This document shows, piece by piece, positions 1 through 8,665 of a stretch of 35,921 bases of DNA. The notes under the pieces are model-generated. The model ran no database searches and had not been told where the DNA came from. It saw only the letters and a list, made by a program, of their open reading frames with translations. The DNA comes from Phreatobacter sp. (GTDB lineage Bacteria > Pseudomonadota > Alphaproteobacteria > Rhizobiales > Phreatobacteraceae), in contig NZ_JAUYFA010000097.1 of assembly GCF_030691135.1 (NCBI RefSeq), positions 1-35,921 of the forward strand. Direction: 5' to 3'. The position numbers and the translations under genes were made by a program. The stretch's first letter is position 1, and every line of letters starts with the position of its first letter.

Positions 1-1290
1 CAGGCGGCGGCGCCTCCGGCCCGGCCGCGGCCACCGCGTCCGGCCCCGGCGCCGCGCGTCACCGCCATCTCGACCGATCCGCAGCCGACCTATGGCCCGC
101 AGACCGTCGCCGTGACTCAGGCCGCCCTCGCCACCTATCGCCAGATCGCCCAGCGCGGCGGATGGGGCACGTTGCCGACGACGCTCCGCCTGTCCAAGGG
201 CCAGCGCAGTGCCGCAGTGGCCCAGCTCAAGCGGCGCCTCGCCATCGAGGGCGACCTGTCACCTGCCGAGGCCGGCAGCGACCTTTTCGACGACGCGACC
301 GTCGCCGCCGTGCAGCGCTTCCAGCGCCGGGTCGGCCTGCTGCCATCCGGACTGGTGGCGGCGGCGACCCTTCGCCAGCTCAACATCCCGGCCGAGGCGC
401 GGCTGCGCGCGCTGGAGAAGTCGCTTGAGCGGCTCGCCGACAGCCGCTTCGCCTTTGGCCAGCGCTATGTCGTGGTCAACATTCCCGCCGCGGCAGCCGA
501 GGCGATCGAGGGCGGCGTCGTCCGGCGGCGCCATGTCGTCATCGTCGGCAAGGCCGCCCATGCCTCGCCCATGGTCGAGAGCCGCCTGACGGTGGTGAAC
601 TTCAACCCGACCTGGACGATCCCGACGTCGATCATCAAGCGTGACATCATTCCGCGCATGCGTCGCAACCCGGCGACACTCGCCAATATGCGGGTGCGCA
701 TCCTTGACCGCTCCGGCAACGAGGTGAGCCCCTCCGCCATCGACTGGTCGACCGAGCGGGCGGTCAATTTCACCCTCCGGCAGGACGCGGGACCCGGCAA
801 TTCGCTGGGACGGGTGCGCATCGACATGCCGAACACCGAAGCGGTGTTCATGCACGACACGCCGTCGCGCGGCCTGTTCCAGTCGGACAGCCGCTCGCTG
901 TCGTCCGGCTGCGTGCGCGTCGCCGACGTCTCAGACTTCGTCACCTGGCTGCTGGCGCCGCAGGGCTTCACCAAGGAGCAGGTGGTGGAGGGCATGACCC
1001 AGACGCAGCGCCGCGACGTCAGGCTGACGCAGGCGGTGCCGGTGTCGTGGGTCTATCTGACCGGCTGGGCGGCCCCCGACGGCACGGTGCAGTTCCGCGA
1101 CGACGTCTATGGCTGGGATGCGCCCGGCGCGCCGCCCCAGGCCATCGTCCGACCGGTGCAGCGGCAGGCGCCGCCGCCGGTCGAGATCGCCCCGCAGGTG
1201 CGGCAGGCTCCCCCGCCGCCGCCGAACCTCTTCGAGAGCCTGTTCGGCGGTGGCCAGCGGAGCGGCCCGTCGGCTGACGCGCGCTACTGA
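1..1290 (+). CDS. L,D-transpeptidase (YkuD) with peptidoglycan-binding domain, 5'-truncated by window edge
   Basis: The frame is open from base 1, so the true start lies upstream; a GTG at 112 is only an internal codon. The visible order is a Pro/Ala-rich linker (bases 1-60), a PG_binding_1-type helical domain (about bases 205-390, ending near LRQLNIP), then a YkuD catalytic domain. The catalytic pair is visible as His (codon 853) in MHDTPSR and Cys (codon 910) in SSGCVRVAD. This is the H-x(n)-S-x-GC-x-R signature of enzymes that make 3-3 cross-links or attach proteins to peptidoglycan in the periplasm. The C-terminus is a Pro/Gln-rich tail (PPPPPNLF). The large YcbB-like arrangement (binding domain before YkuD) suits a periplasmic cross-linking enzyme. 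Family assignment is firm; physiological role is inferred. Confidence 0.93.
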   Translation, partial: QAAAPPARPRPPRPAPAPRVTAISTDPQPTYGPQTVAVTQAALATYRQIAQRGGWGTLPTTLRLSKGQRSAAVAQLKRRLAIEGDLSPAEAGSDLFDDATVAAVQRFQRRVGLLPSGLVAAATLRQLNIPAEARLRALEKSLERLADSRFAFGQRYVVVNIPAAAAEAIEGGVVRRRHVVIVGKAAHASPMVESRLTVVNFNPTWTIPTSIIKRDIIPRMRRNPATLANMRVRILDRSGNEVSPSAIDWSTERAVNFTLRQDAGPGNSLGRVRIDMPNTEAVFMHDTPSRGLFQSDSRSLSSGCVRVADVSDFVTWLLAPQGFTKEQVVEGMTQTQRRDVRLTQAVPVSWVYLTGWAAPDGTVQFRDDVYGWDAPGAPPQAIVRPVQRQAPPPVEIAPQVRQAPPPPPNLFESLFGGGQRSGPSADARY

Positions 1291-1294
1291 GCCG

Positions 1295-1909
1295 ATGCCG
1301 CTTCCCAACCGGGTCGATCCGTTCGGGAGGATCGCGGCGGTGCCGGAGCGCGGCCTTTTCCTCGGCAATCGCGGCGGCCGCTTCCACCGCGATGATCGCA
1401 CCATCGGCCCGCGCCCCTGGGCCTCGCGGCAGTGGATCTGCTGCGTGCTGGCCTTCAAGGGCCGGCGGCGTGCGCCGCTGATGGGGCGCGGCTATACCGA
1501 GCTCTTCTTCCTCGACGAGGTGACGGCGCTGGCCGCCGGCCACCGGCCCTGCTTCGAATGCCGGCGGGCCGATGCGACCCGCTTCGCCGCGGCCTGGGCA
1601 AGGGCCAAGGGCCTGTCGAAGCCGCCCAGCGCGCCGGAGATGGACGCGGTGCTGCATGGCGAGCGGCTGGAGGGGCGTGGGAAGCGGACGTGGCGGGCGG
1701 AGGCGGCGGGGTTGCCCGATGGGGCCATGATCGCGGTCGGGGGGCAGGCTTTCGCGGTGAGGGGCGGCAAGGCGCTGCCCTGGTCGTTCGGTGGTTATCG
1801 TACAGCCCTGCCGCGGCCGTCGCGCGAGGTCGATGTGCTGACGCCGCCGTCGATCCTTGCTGTCCTGAACCAGGGCTTCACGCCAGCGTGGCATCCGAGC
1901 GCAGGCTGA
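1295..1909 (+). CDS. Conserved protein of unknown function with CFEC motif
   Basis: A 204-residue protein whose ATG lies 4 bases after the transpeptidase stop, suggesting co-transcription. Upstream codons in the same frame are antisense-like noise inside the previous gene, so I start at 1295. Conserved-looking blocks are GNRGGRFHRDD (about residues 25-35), a Trp/Cys-rich stretch RQWICCVLAFKGRRR (about 45-59), and GYTELFFLDEVTALAAGHR followed by PCFECRR (about 66-91). The CFEC pair with neighbouring basic residues recalls the Cys-x-x-Cys of the Ada N-terminal zinc site, but that is only a resemblance. No signal peptide or membrane segment. I recognise it as a recurrent hypothetical family in Proteobacteria but know no function. 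Confidence 0.8.
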   Translation: MPLPNRVDPFGRIAAVPERGLFLGNRGGRFHRDDRTIGPRPWASRQWICCVLAFKGRRRAPLMGRGYTELFFLDEVTALAAGHRPCFECRRADATRFAAAWARAKGLSKPPSAPEMDAVLHGERLEGRGKRTWRAEAAGLPDGAMIAVGGQAFAVRGGKALPWSFGGYRTALPRPSREVDVLTPPSILAVLNQGFTPAWHPSAG

Positions 1910-1932
1910 GCAGTCCGCTGCACCACGGCAAG

Positions 1933-2110
1933 TGCGTCCTTCGAGGCTCGCCTTTCAGGCTCGCACCTCAGGATGAGGAGGTTGGTGTGCTGCAGAAGGG
2001 CGAATGCGTGACACATTTTCCCGCGCCATGCCACTCGCCACCTCCCTCATCCTGAGGTGCGAGGCCCGGCGATGCGTCAACATCGACCGGTGGCGAGCCT
2101 CGAAGGACAC
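1933..2110. repeat. Inverted pair of REP-like palindromic elements
   Basis: Left copy 1933-1980 (GCGTCCTTCGAGGCTCGC ... ACCTCAGGATGAGG) and right copy 2045-2110 (CTCATCCTGAGGTGCGAGG ... GAGCCTCGAAGGACAC) are near reverse complements separated by about 64 bases. The right copy carries extra bases in its centre. The pair sits between convergent genes (the 1295-1909 protein and fhs), the usual position of such elements, where they can act as bidirectional transcription barriers. The rest of 1910-2135 shows nothing else. Confidence 0.75.
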
Positions 2111-2135
2111 ACTTCCCGGGTGCAGGGCCATTCCC

Positions 2136-3809
2136 TCAGAACAATCCCTCGATCAGCCCGTCCGCGCCGACATGGATCGCCTCGGCCGCCGGCAGCTTGG
2201 GCAGGCCCGGCATGGTCATGATCTCCCCGCAGATCGCCACGACGAAACCGGCGCCGGCTGCGAGGCGCACCTCGCGCACCGGCACGGTGTGGCCGGTCGG
2301 CGCGCCGAGCAGGGTCGGGTCGGCGGAGAAGGAATATTGCGTCTTCGCCATGCAGACCGGCAGATGGCCGTAGCCGGCGGCCTCGAAGGCCTTGAGATCG
2401 GCGGCGGCCTTCGGCGCGATGGCGATGTCGTCGGCGCGGTAGATGCGAGTAGCGACGGAAAGGATCTTGCCCTCCAGTGACAGGCTGTCCGGATAGAGCG
2501 GCTGGAAATGGGCGGTGCCGCCCTCGCAGAGCGCCACGACCTTGCGGGCGAGTTCCTCGGCCCCGGCGGCGCCGTCGGCCCAGTGGCGGCACTGCACCGC
2601 CTCGACGCCGAACTCGTCACGGCAGATGTCGGCGATGAGCCGGTGCTCCGCCTCGGTGTCGGTGGTGAAGTGGTTGATGGCGACGACGACCGGCACGCCG
2701 AAGGCGCGGACATTCTCGACATGGCGGCCGAGATTGACGATGCCGGCCCGCAGCGCCGCGATGTTCTCGCGGGAGAGATCGGTCTTGGCGACGCCGCCGT
2801 TCATCTTCAGGGCGCGGACAGTGGCGACGATCACCGCCGCGGCGGGCTTCAGCCCGGCCTTGCGGCATTTGATGTCGAAGAACTTCTCGGCCCCGAGATC
2901 GGCGCCGAAGCCGGCCTCGGTCACCACGTAATCACCGAGCTTCAGGGCGGCCCGGGTGGCAATGACGGAGTTGCAGCCATGGGCGATGTTGGCGAAGGGT
3001 CCGCCATGGATGAAGGCGGGCGAGCCCTCGATGGTCTGGACGAGGTTGGGCTTGATGGCGTCCTTGAGCAGCGCCGTCATGGCGCCGGCGGCATTGAGCT
3101 GGCCGGCGGTGACCGGCTTTTTCTCGCGGGTATAGGCGACGACGATGCGGGCGAGGCGCGCCTCGAGATCGGCGAGGTCGTCGGCGAGGCAGAAACAGGC
3201 CATGACCTCGGAGGCCACGGTGATGTCGAAGCCGTCCTCGCGGGAATAGCCGTTGCCGACACCGCCGAGGCCGTTGACGATGGACCGCAGCGCCCGGTCG
3301 TTCATGTCGAGGGCCCGGCGCCAGACGATGCGGCGGGTGTCGATGCCCAGCGCATTGCCCCAGTAGACGTGGTTGTCGACGAGGGCGGCGAGCAGGTTGT
3401 GCGCCGAGGTGATGGCGTGGAAATCGCCGGTGAAGTGCAGGTTGATCGCCTCCATGGGCAGGACCTGGGCCTTGCCGCCGCCGGTGGCGCCGCCCTTGGT
3501 GCCGAAGACCGGACCGAGCGAGGGCTCGCGCAGGGCGATGACGGTGCGCTTGCCGATGCGATTGAGGCCGTCGCCGAGACCGACCGTGGTGGTCGTCTTG
3601 CCCTCGCCGGCTGGCGTCGGGTTGATGGCGGTGACAAGGACCAGCTTGCCGTCCGGACGGTCCTTCAGCCCGGCGAGATAGCCGGCGTCGAGCTTGGCGA
3701 TATACTTGCCATAGGGCTCCAGCGCCTCGGCGGGGATGCCGGCCGCCGCGGCCATGGCGGCGATCGGACGAAGGGTCGCGGCGCGGGCGACGGCGAGATC
3801 ATGGGACAT
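2136..3809 (-). CDS. fhs: Formate--tetrahydrofolate ligase
   Basis: A 557-residue protein, the family's normal length. It makes 10-formyl-tetrahydrofolate from formate, ATP and tetrahydrofolate in the cytoplasm, feeding one-carbon units to purine, serine and formyl-Met synthesis or moving them in the opposite direction. The ATP site is plain: [11 protein letters not shown] at residues 65-75. Other family blocks include [52 protein letters not shown] and the C-terminal [11 protein letters not shown]. The frame is open about 25 codons further upstream, but [10 protein letters not shown] matches the family N-terminus, so I start at 3809. No strong Shine-Dalgarno is visible. It is divergent from dgoK and has no folD or fchA beside it. 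Confidence 0.96.
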   Translation of the reverse strand: MSHDLAVARAATLRPIAAMAAAAGIPAEALEPYGKYIAKLDAGYLAGLKDRPDGKLVLVTAINPTPAGEGKTTTTVGLGDGLNRIGKRTVIALREPSLGPVFGTKGGATGGGKAQVLPMEAINLHFTGDFHAITSAHNLLAALVDNHVYWGNALGIDTRRIVWRRALDMNDRALRSIVNGLGGVGNGYSREDGFDITVASEVMACFCLADDLADLEARLARIVVAYTREKKPVTAGQLNAAGAMTALLKDAIKPNLVQTIEGSPAFIHGGPFANIAHGCNSVIATRAALKLGDYVVTEAGFGADLGAEKFFDIKCRKAGLKPAAAVIVATVRALKMNGGVAKTDLSRENIAALRAGIVNLGRHVENVRAFGVPVVVAINHFTTDTEAEHRLIADICRDEFGVEAVQCRHWADGAAGAEELARKVVALCEGGTAHFQPLYPDSLSLEGKILSVATRIYRADDIAIAPKAAADLKAFEAAGYGHLPVCMAKTQYSFSADPTLLGAPTGHTVPVREVRLAAGAGFVVAICGEIMTMPGLPKLPAAEAIHVGADGLIEGLF

Positions 3810-3948
3810 GGGTGATATCTGCGCTGGAGAAGGGCGGGCTTCGTGGTAGTGCGGACGGCGATTAAAGCGAGGCCGGCCGCGCATGCAAGGGGACAGGTCC
3901 TATGCGCAGCCGTCACATGACGGGAAGTCTATTCCGGAAGGAGACGCC

Positions 3949-4857
3949 ATGGCCGAGGGCAAGCTGATCGGGGTCGACTGGGGCACCACGTCGTTCCGCG
4001 CCGCGCTGATGGATGGCGAGGGAGCCATCCTCGACCACGGGTCGAGCCGCGACGGGCTGCTGTCAGTGCCGGACCGGGATTTCGAGACCGTTCTCGAGCG
4101 GGCCATCGGTCGCTGGGACCCCGACGGGGGCCTGCCGGTTATCGCCTCGGGCATGGTGACGAGCCGGACCGGATGGGTGGAGACGCCGTACCTGTCCTGC
4201 CCGGCGGGTGCGGAGGCACTGGCGGGCGCGCTCGGGCGGCTGACGACCGCAAGGGGCCGGCGCATTGCCTTCATCACGGGCCTTTCCTATCGCAACCCCG
4301 ACGGGGCGCCGGATGTGATGCGCGGCGAAGAGACGCAGATCGCCGGGCTCGCCCTCGATGGTCTCAGGCTCGCGGTCATGCCCGGCACGCATTCGAAATG
4401 GGTGCGGATCGCCGACGGGCGGATCACCGCCTTCCGCTCGGCGATGACGGGGGACGCCTTCGCCGCTCTCAGGGATCATACGGTGCTGAAGCTGACGACG
4501 GCGGACTGGACGCCGTCGCCGACGGCCTTCGCTCAAGGGGTGGCGATCGGTGCGGCGGAAGGCGGCGCCGGCCTGCTCGGCAAGCTGTTCCGCCAGCGGG
4601 CCGGCAGCCTGATGGGGGACTTCCCGGCGAACGAGACGGCCGAGCGGCTCTCGGGCCTGATGATCGGTACGGAGATCGCGGAGGCGCGCCATTTCGCGCC
4701 CGATATCGGCGGTCCCGTGGTCATCGTCGGCGGCGAGGCGCTGGCGGCGCGCTATGCGGCGGCGCTCGACGTTTTGGGAATGCCGCATGAGACGGCGCCG
4801 GTCCACTCCGCCTTCGCCGGGCAGTTCCGGATCGCAAAGGCCGCAGGGCTGGTGTGA
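3949..4857 (+). CDS. dgoK: 2-dehydro-3-deoxygalactonokinase
   Basis: A 302-residue sugar-acid kinase that phosphorylates 2-keto-3-deoxygalactonate to its 6-phosphate in the De Ley-Doudoroff galactose/galactonate route. The N-terminal phosphate loop GVDWGTTSFRAAL (residues 8-20) is typical of the ASKHA fold; further family blocks are ITGLSYRNPDGAPDVMRGEE, MPGTHSKWV and the C-terminal glycine-rich VVIVGGEALAARYAAAL. The start is set by GGAAGGAG (3935-3942) seven bases before the ATG; 22 open codons upstream are ignored. The partner aldolase (dgoA) and galactonate dehydratase are not in the window, so this looks like a displaced or stand-alone copy. Confidence 0.93.
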   Translation: MAEGKLIGVDWGTTSFRAALMDGEGAILDHGSSRDGLLSVPDRDFETVLERAIGRWDPDGGLPVIASGMVTSRTGWVETPYLSCPAGAEALAGALGRLTTARGRRIAFITGLSYRNPDGAPDVMRGEETQIAGLALDGLRLAVMPGTHSKWVRIADGRITAFRSAMTGDAFAALRDHTVLKLTTADWTPSPTAFAQGVAIGAAEGGAGLLGKLFRQRAGSLMGDFPANETAERLSGLMIGTEIAEARHFAPDIGGPVVIVGGEALAARYAAALDVLGMPHETAPVHSAFAGQFRIAKAAGLV

Positions 4858-4896
4858 GAGACCATCCCACCCGATCACATTCTAGGATAATTGTCC

Positions 4897-4925
4897 TTGA
4901 CAGCGCAACGCTGGCCTGGTAGATT
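4897..4925 (+). promoter_or_regulatory. Sigma70-like promoter without an obvious gene
   Basis: TTGACA (4897-4902), 17-base spacer, TAGATT (4920-4925). It is one of the best -35/-10 pairs in the window. It points rightward into the 3' end of arfB. Downstream there is only a 28-codon frame from ATG 4932. No terminator of dgoK is seen between 4858 and 4896. Confidence 0.45.
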
Positions 4926-4980
4926 CCCGTCATGTTCGATGACTGCGCCCGGCGGCCTGCTGGGCCCTTCATCGGCAGGC

Positions 4981-5409
4981 TCACTCCACGCCCGGCTTGC
5001 CCTGCCGCATCTTCTTGACGCCGGAGCGCTTCTGCTTGCCCTCCAGCCGGCGCTCCTTGGAGGCGCGGGTCGGCTTCGTCGCGATGCGACGTTTCGGGCG
5101 GATCGCCGCCTTGGCGACCATCTCGACGAGGCGGGAGAGCGCGTCCTCGCGGTTCATGTCCTGCGAACGGAAGCGGTCGGCCTGGATGACGATGACGCCG
5201 TCCTTGGTCAGCCGCGAGCCTGCCAGCGGCACGAGCCGCGCCTTGACGTCGGGCGGCAGGGCGGCGGCGGCGAGATCGAAGCGCAGTTCGCAGGCCGTCG
5301 AGACCTTGTTGACGTTCTGGCCGCCGGGGCCGGAGGCGCGCACGAAGGTGCAGGTGATGTCGTCCGGGTTGAGGGCGATGGACGGCGTGACGGCAATCGG
5401 ATCGGCCAT
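4981..5409 (-). CDS. arfB: Alternative ribosome-rescue factor / peptidyl-tRNA hydrolase ArfB
   Basis: A 142-residue release-factor-like protein that frees nascent chains from ribosomes stalled without a stop codon. The catalytic GGQ lies in ASGPGGQNVNKVST (about residues 24-37). There is no codon-recognition domain, and the protein ends in a long Lys/Arg-rich tail (RPKRRIATKPTRASKERR onward) that in this family occupies the empty mRNA channel. The start at 5409 follows GGGGGGA on the minus strand; about 20 upstream open codons are rejected. It is separated by 98 bases from the enolase-superfamily gene and probably has its own promoter. Confidence 0.94.
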   Translation of the reverse strand: MADPIAVTPSIALNPDDITCTFVRASGPGGQNVNKVSTACELRFDLAAAALPPDVKARLVPLAGSRLTKDGVIVIQADRFRSQDMNREDALSRLVEMVAKAAIRPKRRIATKPTRASKERRLEGKQKRSGVKKMRQGKPGVE

Positions 5410-5507
5410 GGTCCCCCCTTCGCGGTCCGGTGCGGCCGCTGCGGATACGGCGCGCGTCGTCCTATACACCGCCGCGCGGCCGGGGGAAGGCGCCGTCGGC
5501 GGGCGGC

Positions 5508-6623
5508 CTAGCCGCGCGCCTCCACCGTCGCGCCTTTCAGCGCCGCCTCGTCGACGGTGATGCCGAGGCCCGGCCCCGCCGGCAGCCAGGAGGCGCCGGC
5601 TTCGAGCCGTACCGGCGTTGCCAGGATCTCGGTGCCGAGCACGAAGGCCGAGGTGTAGTATTCGGCGCCGAGCGTCATGGCCGGCGTCGATGCGGCGAAA
5701 TGGATGCCGGCAGTCAGCGCGATGCCGGCCTCGTACATGGTGCCGCCATAGCAGGGCATGCCGGCGGCGCCCGCAATGGCGGCGATGGCCTTGCCCTTGG
5801 CGAAGGAGCCGGCCTTCATCAGCTTGATCGAGATGGCATCGGCAAAACGGGCACGGGCGCAGTCGATCGCCTCCTCCGGCGAGAAGACGCTCTCGTCGGC
5901 GAGGATCGGCGTGTCGATGGCGCGGGTGATCTCGGCCATGGCGTCGCGCCGGTCACGGGCGACAGGCTGCTCGATGAAGGCGGGGCGGAAGGCCTCGACG
6001 TCGCGCAGCGTGCGGATGGCGTCGACGGCCGCGAGGCCCTGGTTGTAGTCGATGCGCAGCGAGGCATCGGCGGGGAGGATGGCGGCGAGCCGGTCGAGCC
6101 GGCTCATATCCTCGGCATGGCTGGAAAAGCCCGTCTTCACCTTGAACAGGCGGATGCCCTCGGCGAGGCGGGCGCGGGCGAAGTCGAGATCGGCGTCGAA
6201 ATCGGGATTGGCGATGGAGACCGAGAGCGGGATGCTGGGACGGAAGACGCCTCCAAGGAGTTCCGCCACGCCGACACCCGCCGCCTGTCCGACGAGATCG
6301 TGCAGCGCCATGTCGAGAGCCATCTTGGCTTCCGGGTGGCCGACGATGGTGCGGTCGGCCTCGGCCATGATGCGGGCGAGGTCCTTCGCGGTGCGGCCGA
6401 TGACGAGGGGCCTGAGATAGACGTCAAGGGCGGCGACAGCCGCCTCGGCGGTGCCGGAGAAGACCGACCAGGGCGCCGCCTCGCCCCAGCCGGTGCGGCC
6501 GTCGCGGGTGTGCAGCGAGACGACCACGCCCGGCAGCGTATCGGCGACGTCGCCGACGCCATGCTTGCGGGTCATCTTCAGGGGCCAGCGGGTGAGCCGG
6601 ACCTGCATGCGGTCGATGATCAT
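5508..6623 (-). CDS. Mandelate racemase/muconate lactonizing-type enolase-superfamily enzyme
   Basis: A 371-residue (beta/alpha)7-beta barrel enzyme. The catalytic set of the muconate-lactonizing subgroup is complete: KVK at 161-163, metal ligands Asp192 (RIDYNQG), Glu218 (FIEQP) and Asp243 (LADES), and Lys267 (SIKLMK). The C-terminal blocks CYGGTMYEAGIALTAG and GAEYYTSAFVLGTEIL resemble muconate cycloisomerase more than the DxD motif of Ala-Glu dipeptide epimerases. No other cat-pathway gene is nearby, so the true substrate is open: cycloisomerase, N-acyl amino acid racemase or an unknown acid-sugar or lactone enzyme. Its ATG overlaps the stop of the TRAP permease by four bases (ATGA), so it is translationally coupled and probably acts on what that transporter imports. 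The frame runs open far upstream, but this is permease antisense noise. Confidence 0.9.
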   Translation of the reverse strand: MIIDRMQVRLTRWPLKMTRKHGVGDVADTLPGVVVSLHTRDGRTGWGEAAPWSVFSGTAEAAVAALDVYLRPLVIGRTAKDLARIMAEADRTIVGHPEAKMALDMALHDLVGQAAGVGVAELLGGVFRPSIPLSVSIANPDFDADLDFARARLAEGIRLFKVKTGFSSHAEDMSRLDRLAAILPADASLRIDYNQGLAAVDAIRTLRDVEAFRPAFIEQPVARDRRDAMAEITRAIDTPILADESVFSPEEAIDCARARFADAISIKLMKAGSFAKGKAIAAIAGAAGMPCYGGTMYEAGIALTAGIHFAASTPAMTLGAEYYTSAFVLGTEILATPVRLEAGASWLPAGPGLGITVDEAALKGATVEARG

Positions 6624-8581
6624 GACGACGAGGTTTCCCTGGCGAGGCGCGCCTGGTTGCGCTGAACGGCCTCGTCGGCGAGGACGACGTCCTCCCGGCC
6701 GGCGGCACCCTTCTGGGCGAGATAGAGGGCGAGGCAGACGCTGGCGACGATAGCGACACGCCACCAGACCGGAATCGGGTCGAAGAGCGTCGCCATGATC
6801 CCGAGCGGGATGAGCGGCAGGCGCACCAGCATGGGCAGCGGGGCGCGGAAGAAGCCGAAGAACCCGGCTGCCAGCAGGGTCAGCCCGAGGGCATTTGCGA
6901 GGAATTCGCCGATGATCTCGGGCCAGGTGTCCTGCAGCAGCAGCGCGCTGGAATGCAGGTAGGAGAAGCCGACGACGAAGCCGGCGATGGCGAGCCGGAA
7001 GGCGACGACGCCCGCCGCCATGGGGCTGCAGCGGGCGATGGAGGCCGCCGCGTAGGATGCGACCGAAACGGGTGGCGTGGCGTCGGCGAGGATGGAGAAA
7101 TAGAAGACGAACATGTGGGCCGCGAGCACCGGCACGCCGAACTGCTGGAGGATCGGCGCACCGATCGCGGCGCCGATGATGTAGGCGGCCGTCGTCGGCA
7201 CGCCCATGCCGAGGATGAGCACGGTGATCGCGATCAGGATGCCGGCGATGTAGAGATTGTTGCCGGCGAGCCCGGTCACGATGGTGGAGAAGGAGATCAC
7301 CATGCCGGTGACGGTCAGGCAGGCGACGAAGATGCCGGCACCAGCGCAGGCCAGCGCCACCACGACCATGTTGCGGCCGCCATTCGCCAGCATGCGCATG
7401 ATGTCGGTCGGGTAGAGCCGGGTGTGCGGCCTCAGCCAGGAGGCCGGCCAGACCGCCATGATGCCCCAGAAGGCGGCGAAGGTCGGCGAGTATCCCCAGG
7501 CCATGGCGCCGATCATGACGAAGACCGGCACGAGCAGGTGGGCGTCGCGCAGCACGAAGGCCCAGGTCGGGATTTCCGAGGGATCGCAGCCGGTGAGCCG
7601 CAGGCGCCGCGCCTCGAAATGCACGCTGACAAGGATCATGAAGAAGTAGAGCAGCGAGCCAGCGATCGCGGCGAGGGCGATGGTCTGGTAGGGGATGTTG
7701 GTGATCTCGGCCATGATGAAGGCGCCCGCCCCCATGACCGGCGGCATGATCTGTCCGCCGACCGAAGAGGCTGCCTCCACGCCCGCGGCGAACTGGCGGC
7801 GATAGCCGAGCTTGATCATGGCGGGAATGGTGAAGGAACCGGTGGCGAAGACATTGGCCACCGAGGATCCCGAGATCGTGCCGAACATCGCGGAGGAGAC
7901 GACCTCGACCTTGGCGGGCCCGCCGGCCTGGCGGCCCGCGACCTTCATGCCGAGATTGTGGAAGAACATGCCGACGCCGGAGCCCTCGATGAAGGCGCCG
8001 AAGATGATGAACATGGCGACCATGGTCGCCGAGATGCCGGTGATCGAGCCGTAGATGCCGTTCGAGTTGAACAGATACATGGTCTCGATGATCTGCGTCG
8101 CCGGAATGTCGCGGAAATGCAGGATTCCCGGCATGTATTCGGTAACGAAGAGATAGAGGATGCCGGTGGCGACAAGGCCGGCGAGGACCGGCGTCACGGC
8201 GCGGCGCAGCGCTTCGACGACGAGGACGATGGCGATGACGCCGAACACCAGCTCCACGGTCGAGACCGGATCGACCGTCTCGAAGCGCAGGTTGATGATG
8301 GACGAGCAGTAGGGCCCGCCATTGGCGCAGGTGAAGGAATAGAAGCTCGGCAGGACGGCGAGGAAGGACAGCAGCCAGTCGACGAGGCTCGGCCTGTCCT
8401 TCGGCGAGCGCTCGGTCGCCGGATAGAGGATGAACGCGAGCGGCAGCAGCAGCAGCAGGTGGATCGACCGCTGCTCGCGCGGCTCGAAGAAGCCGAAGCC
8501 GCCCGTCCACAGGTGGAACACCGAAGCCGCCACGGCAACAGCCGCCGCCAGCCAGAAGACCGGCCCTTTCAGCTCGCGCAT
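6620..8581 (-). CDS. TRAP transporter fused permease (4TM/12TM, DctQM-type)
   Basis: A 653-residue polytopic inner-membrane protein in which the small (DctQ-like) and large (DctM-like) TRAP subunits are fused, as is usual for TAXI-type systems. Hydrophobic segments start at residue 9 (FWLAAAVAVAASV), then LLLLLPLAFILY, and continue through the molecule. Family blocks include EGSGVGMFFHNLGM, GTISGSSVANVFATGSFTIP and GVPTTAAYIIGAAIGAP. It uses an ion gradient to import an acidic solute delivered by the neighbouring binding protein. The start at 8581 follows GGTGGAA. The stop overlaps the next gene by four bases. A few Lys/Arg-rich residues form the tail. Confidence 0.93.
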   Translation of the reverse strand: MRELKGPVFWLAAAVAVAASVFHLWTGGFGFFEPREQRSIHLLLLLPLAFILYPATERSPKDRPSLVDWLLSFLAVLPSFYSFTCANGGPYCSSIINLRFETVDPVSTVELVFGVIAIVLVVEALRRAVTPVLAGLVATGILYLFVTEYMPGILHFRDIPATQIIETMYLFNSNGIYGSITGISATMVAMFIIFGAFIEGSGVGMFFHNLGMKVAGRQAGGPAKVEVVSSAMFGTISGSSVANVFATGSFTIPAMIKLGYRRQFAAGVEAASSVGGQIMPPVMGAGAFIMAEITNIPYQTIALAAIAGSLLYFFMILVSVHFEARRLRLTGCDPSEIPTWAFVLRDAHLLVPVFVMIGAMAWGYSPTFAAFWGIMAVWPASWLRPHTRLYPTDIMRMLANGGRNMVVVALACAGAGIFVACLTVTGMVISFSTIVTGLAGNNLYIAGILIAITVLILGMGVPTTAAYIIGAAIGAPILQQFGVPVLAAHMFVFYFSILADATPPVSVASYAAASIARCSPMAAGVVAFRLAIAGFVVGFSYLHSSALLLQDTWPEIIGEFLANALGLTLLAAGFFGFFRAPLPMLVRLPLIPLGIMATLFDPIPVWWRVAIVASVCLALYLAQKGAAGREDVVLADEAVQRNQARLARETSSS

Positions 8582-8616
8582 AGTGTCATTCCACCGTCAG
8601 TCCTGGTCCTGAAATG

Positions 8617-8649
8617 AACGCGGTCCGGACCACCGGCCCGGACCGCGTT
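8617..8649 (-). terminator. Intercistronic hairpin between binding protein and permease
   Basis: A perfect 12-bp inverted repeat, AACGCGGTCCGG / CCGGACCGCGTT, with a 9-base loop, in the 84-base gap between the TAXI gene and the permease. There is no T-run, so it is more likely a partial terminator or mRNA stabiliser that lets the binding protein be made in excess over the permease, a common pattern in such operons. Confidence 0.7.
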
Positions 8650-8665
8650 GCCCATCGCGGGCGCG

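Noticed and set aside
2508-3815. 435-codon plus-strand frame opposite fhs
   Set aside because: Asp/Gly-rich translation with no domain, fully antisense to an unmistakable fhs gene.
5508-6623. Specific call as L-Ala-D/L-Glu dipeptide epimerase, suggested by the nearby peptide operon
   Set aside because: The C-terminal region looks like muconate cycloisomerase and lacks the DxD specificity motif, so only the superfamily is called.
6624-8510. Apparent fusion of a long N-terminal extension to the enolase-superfamily enzyme
   Set aside because: The extension is an alternative frame of the TRAP permease gene; the ATGA overlap at 6620-6623 marks the true start.
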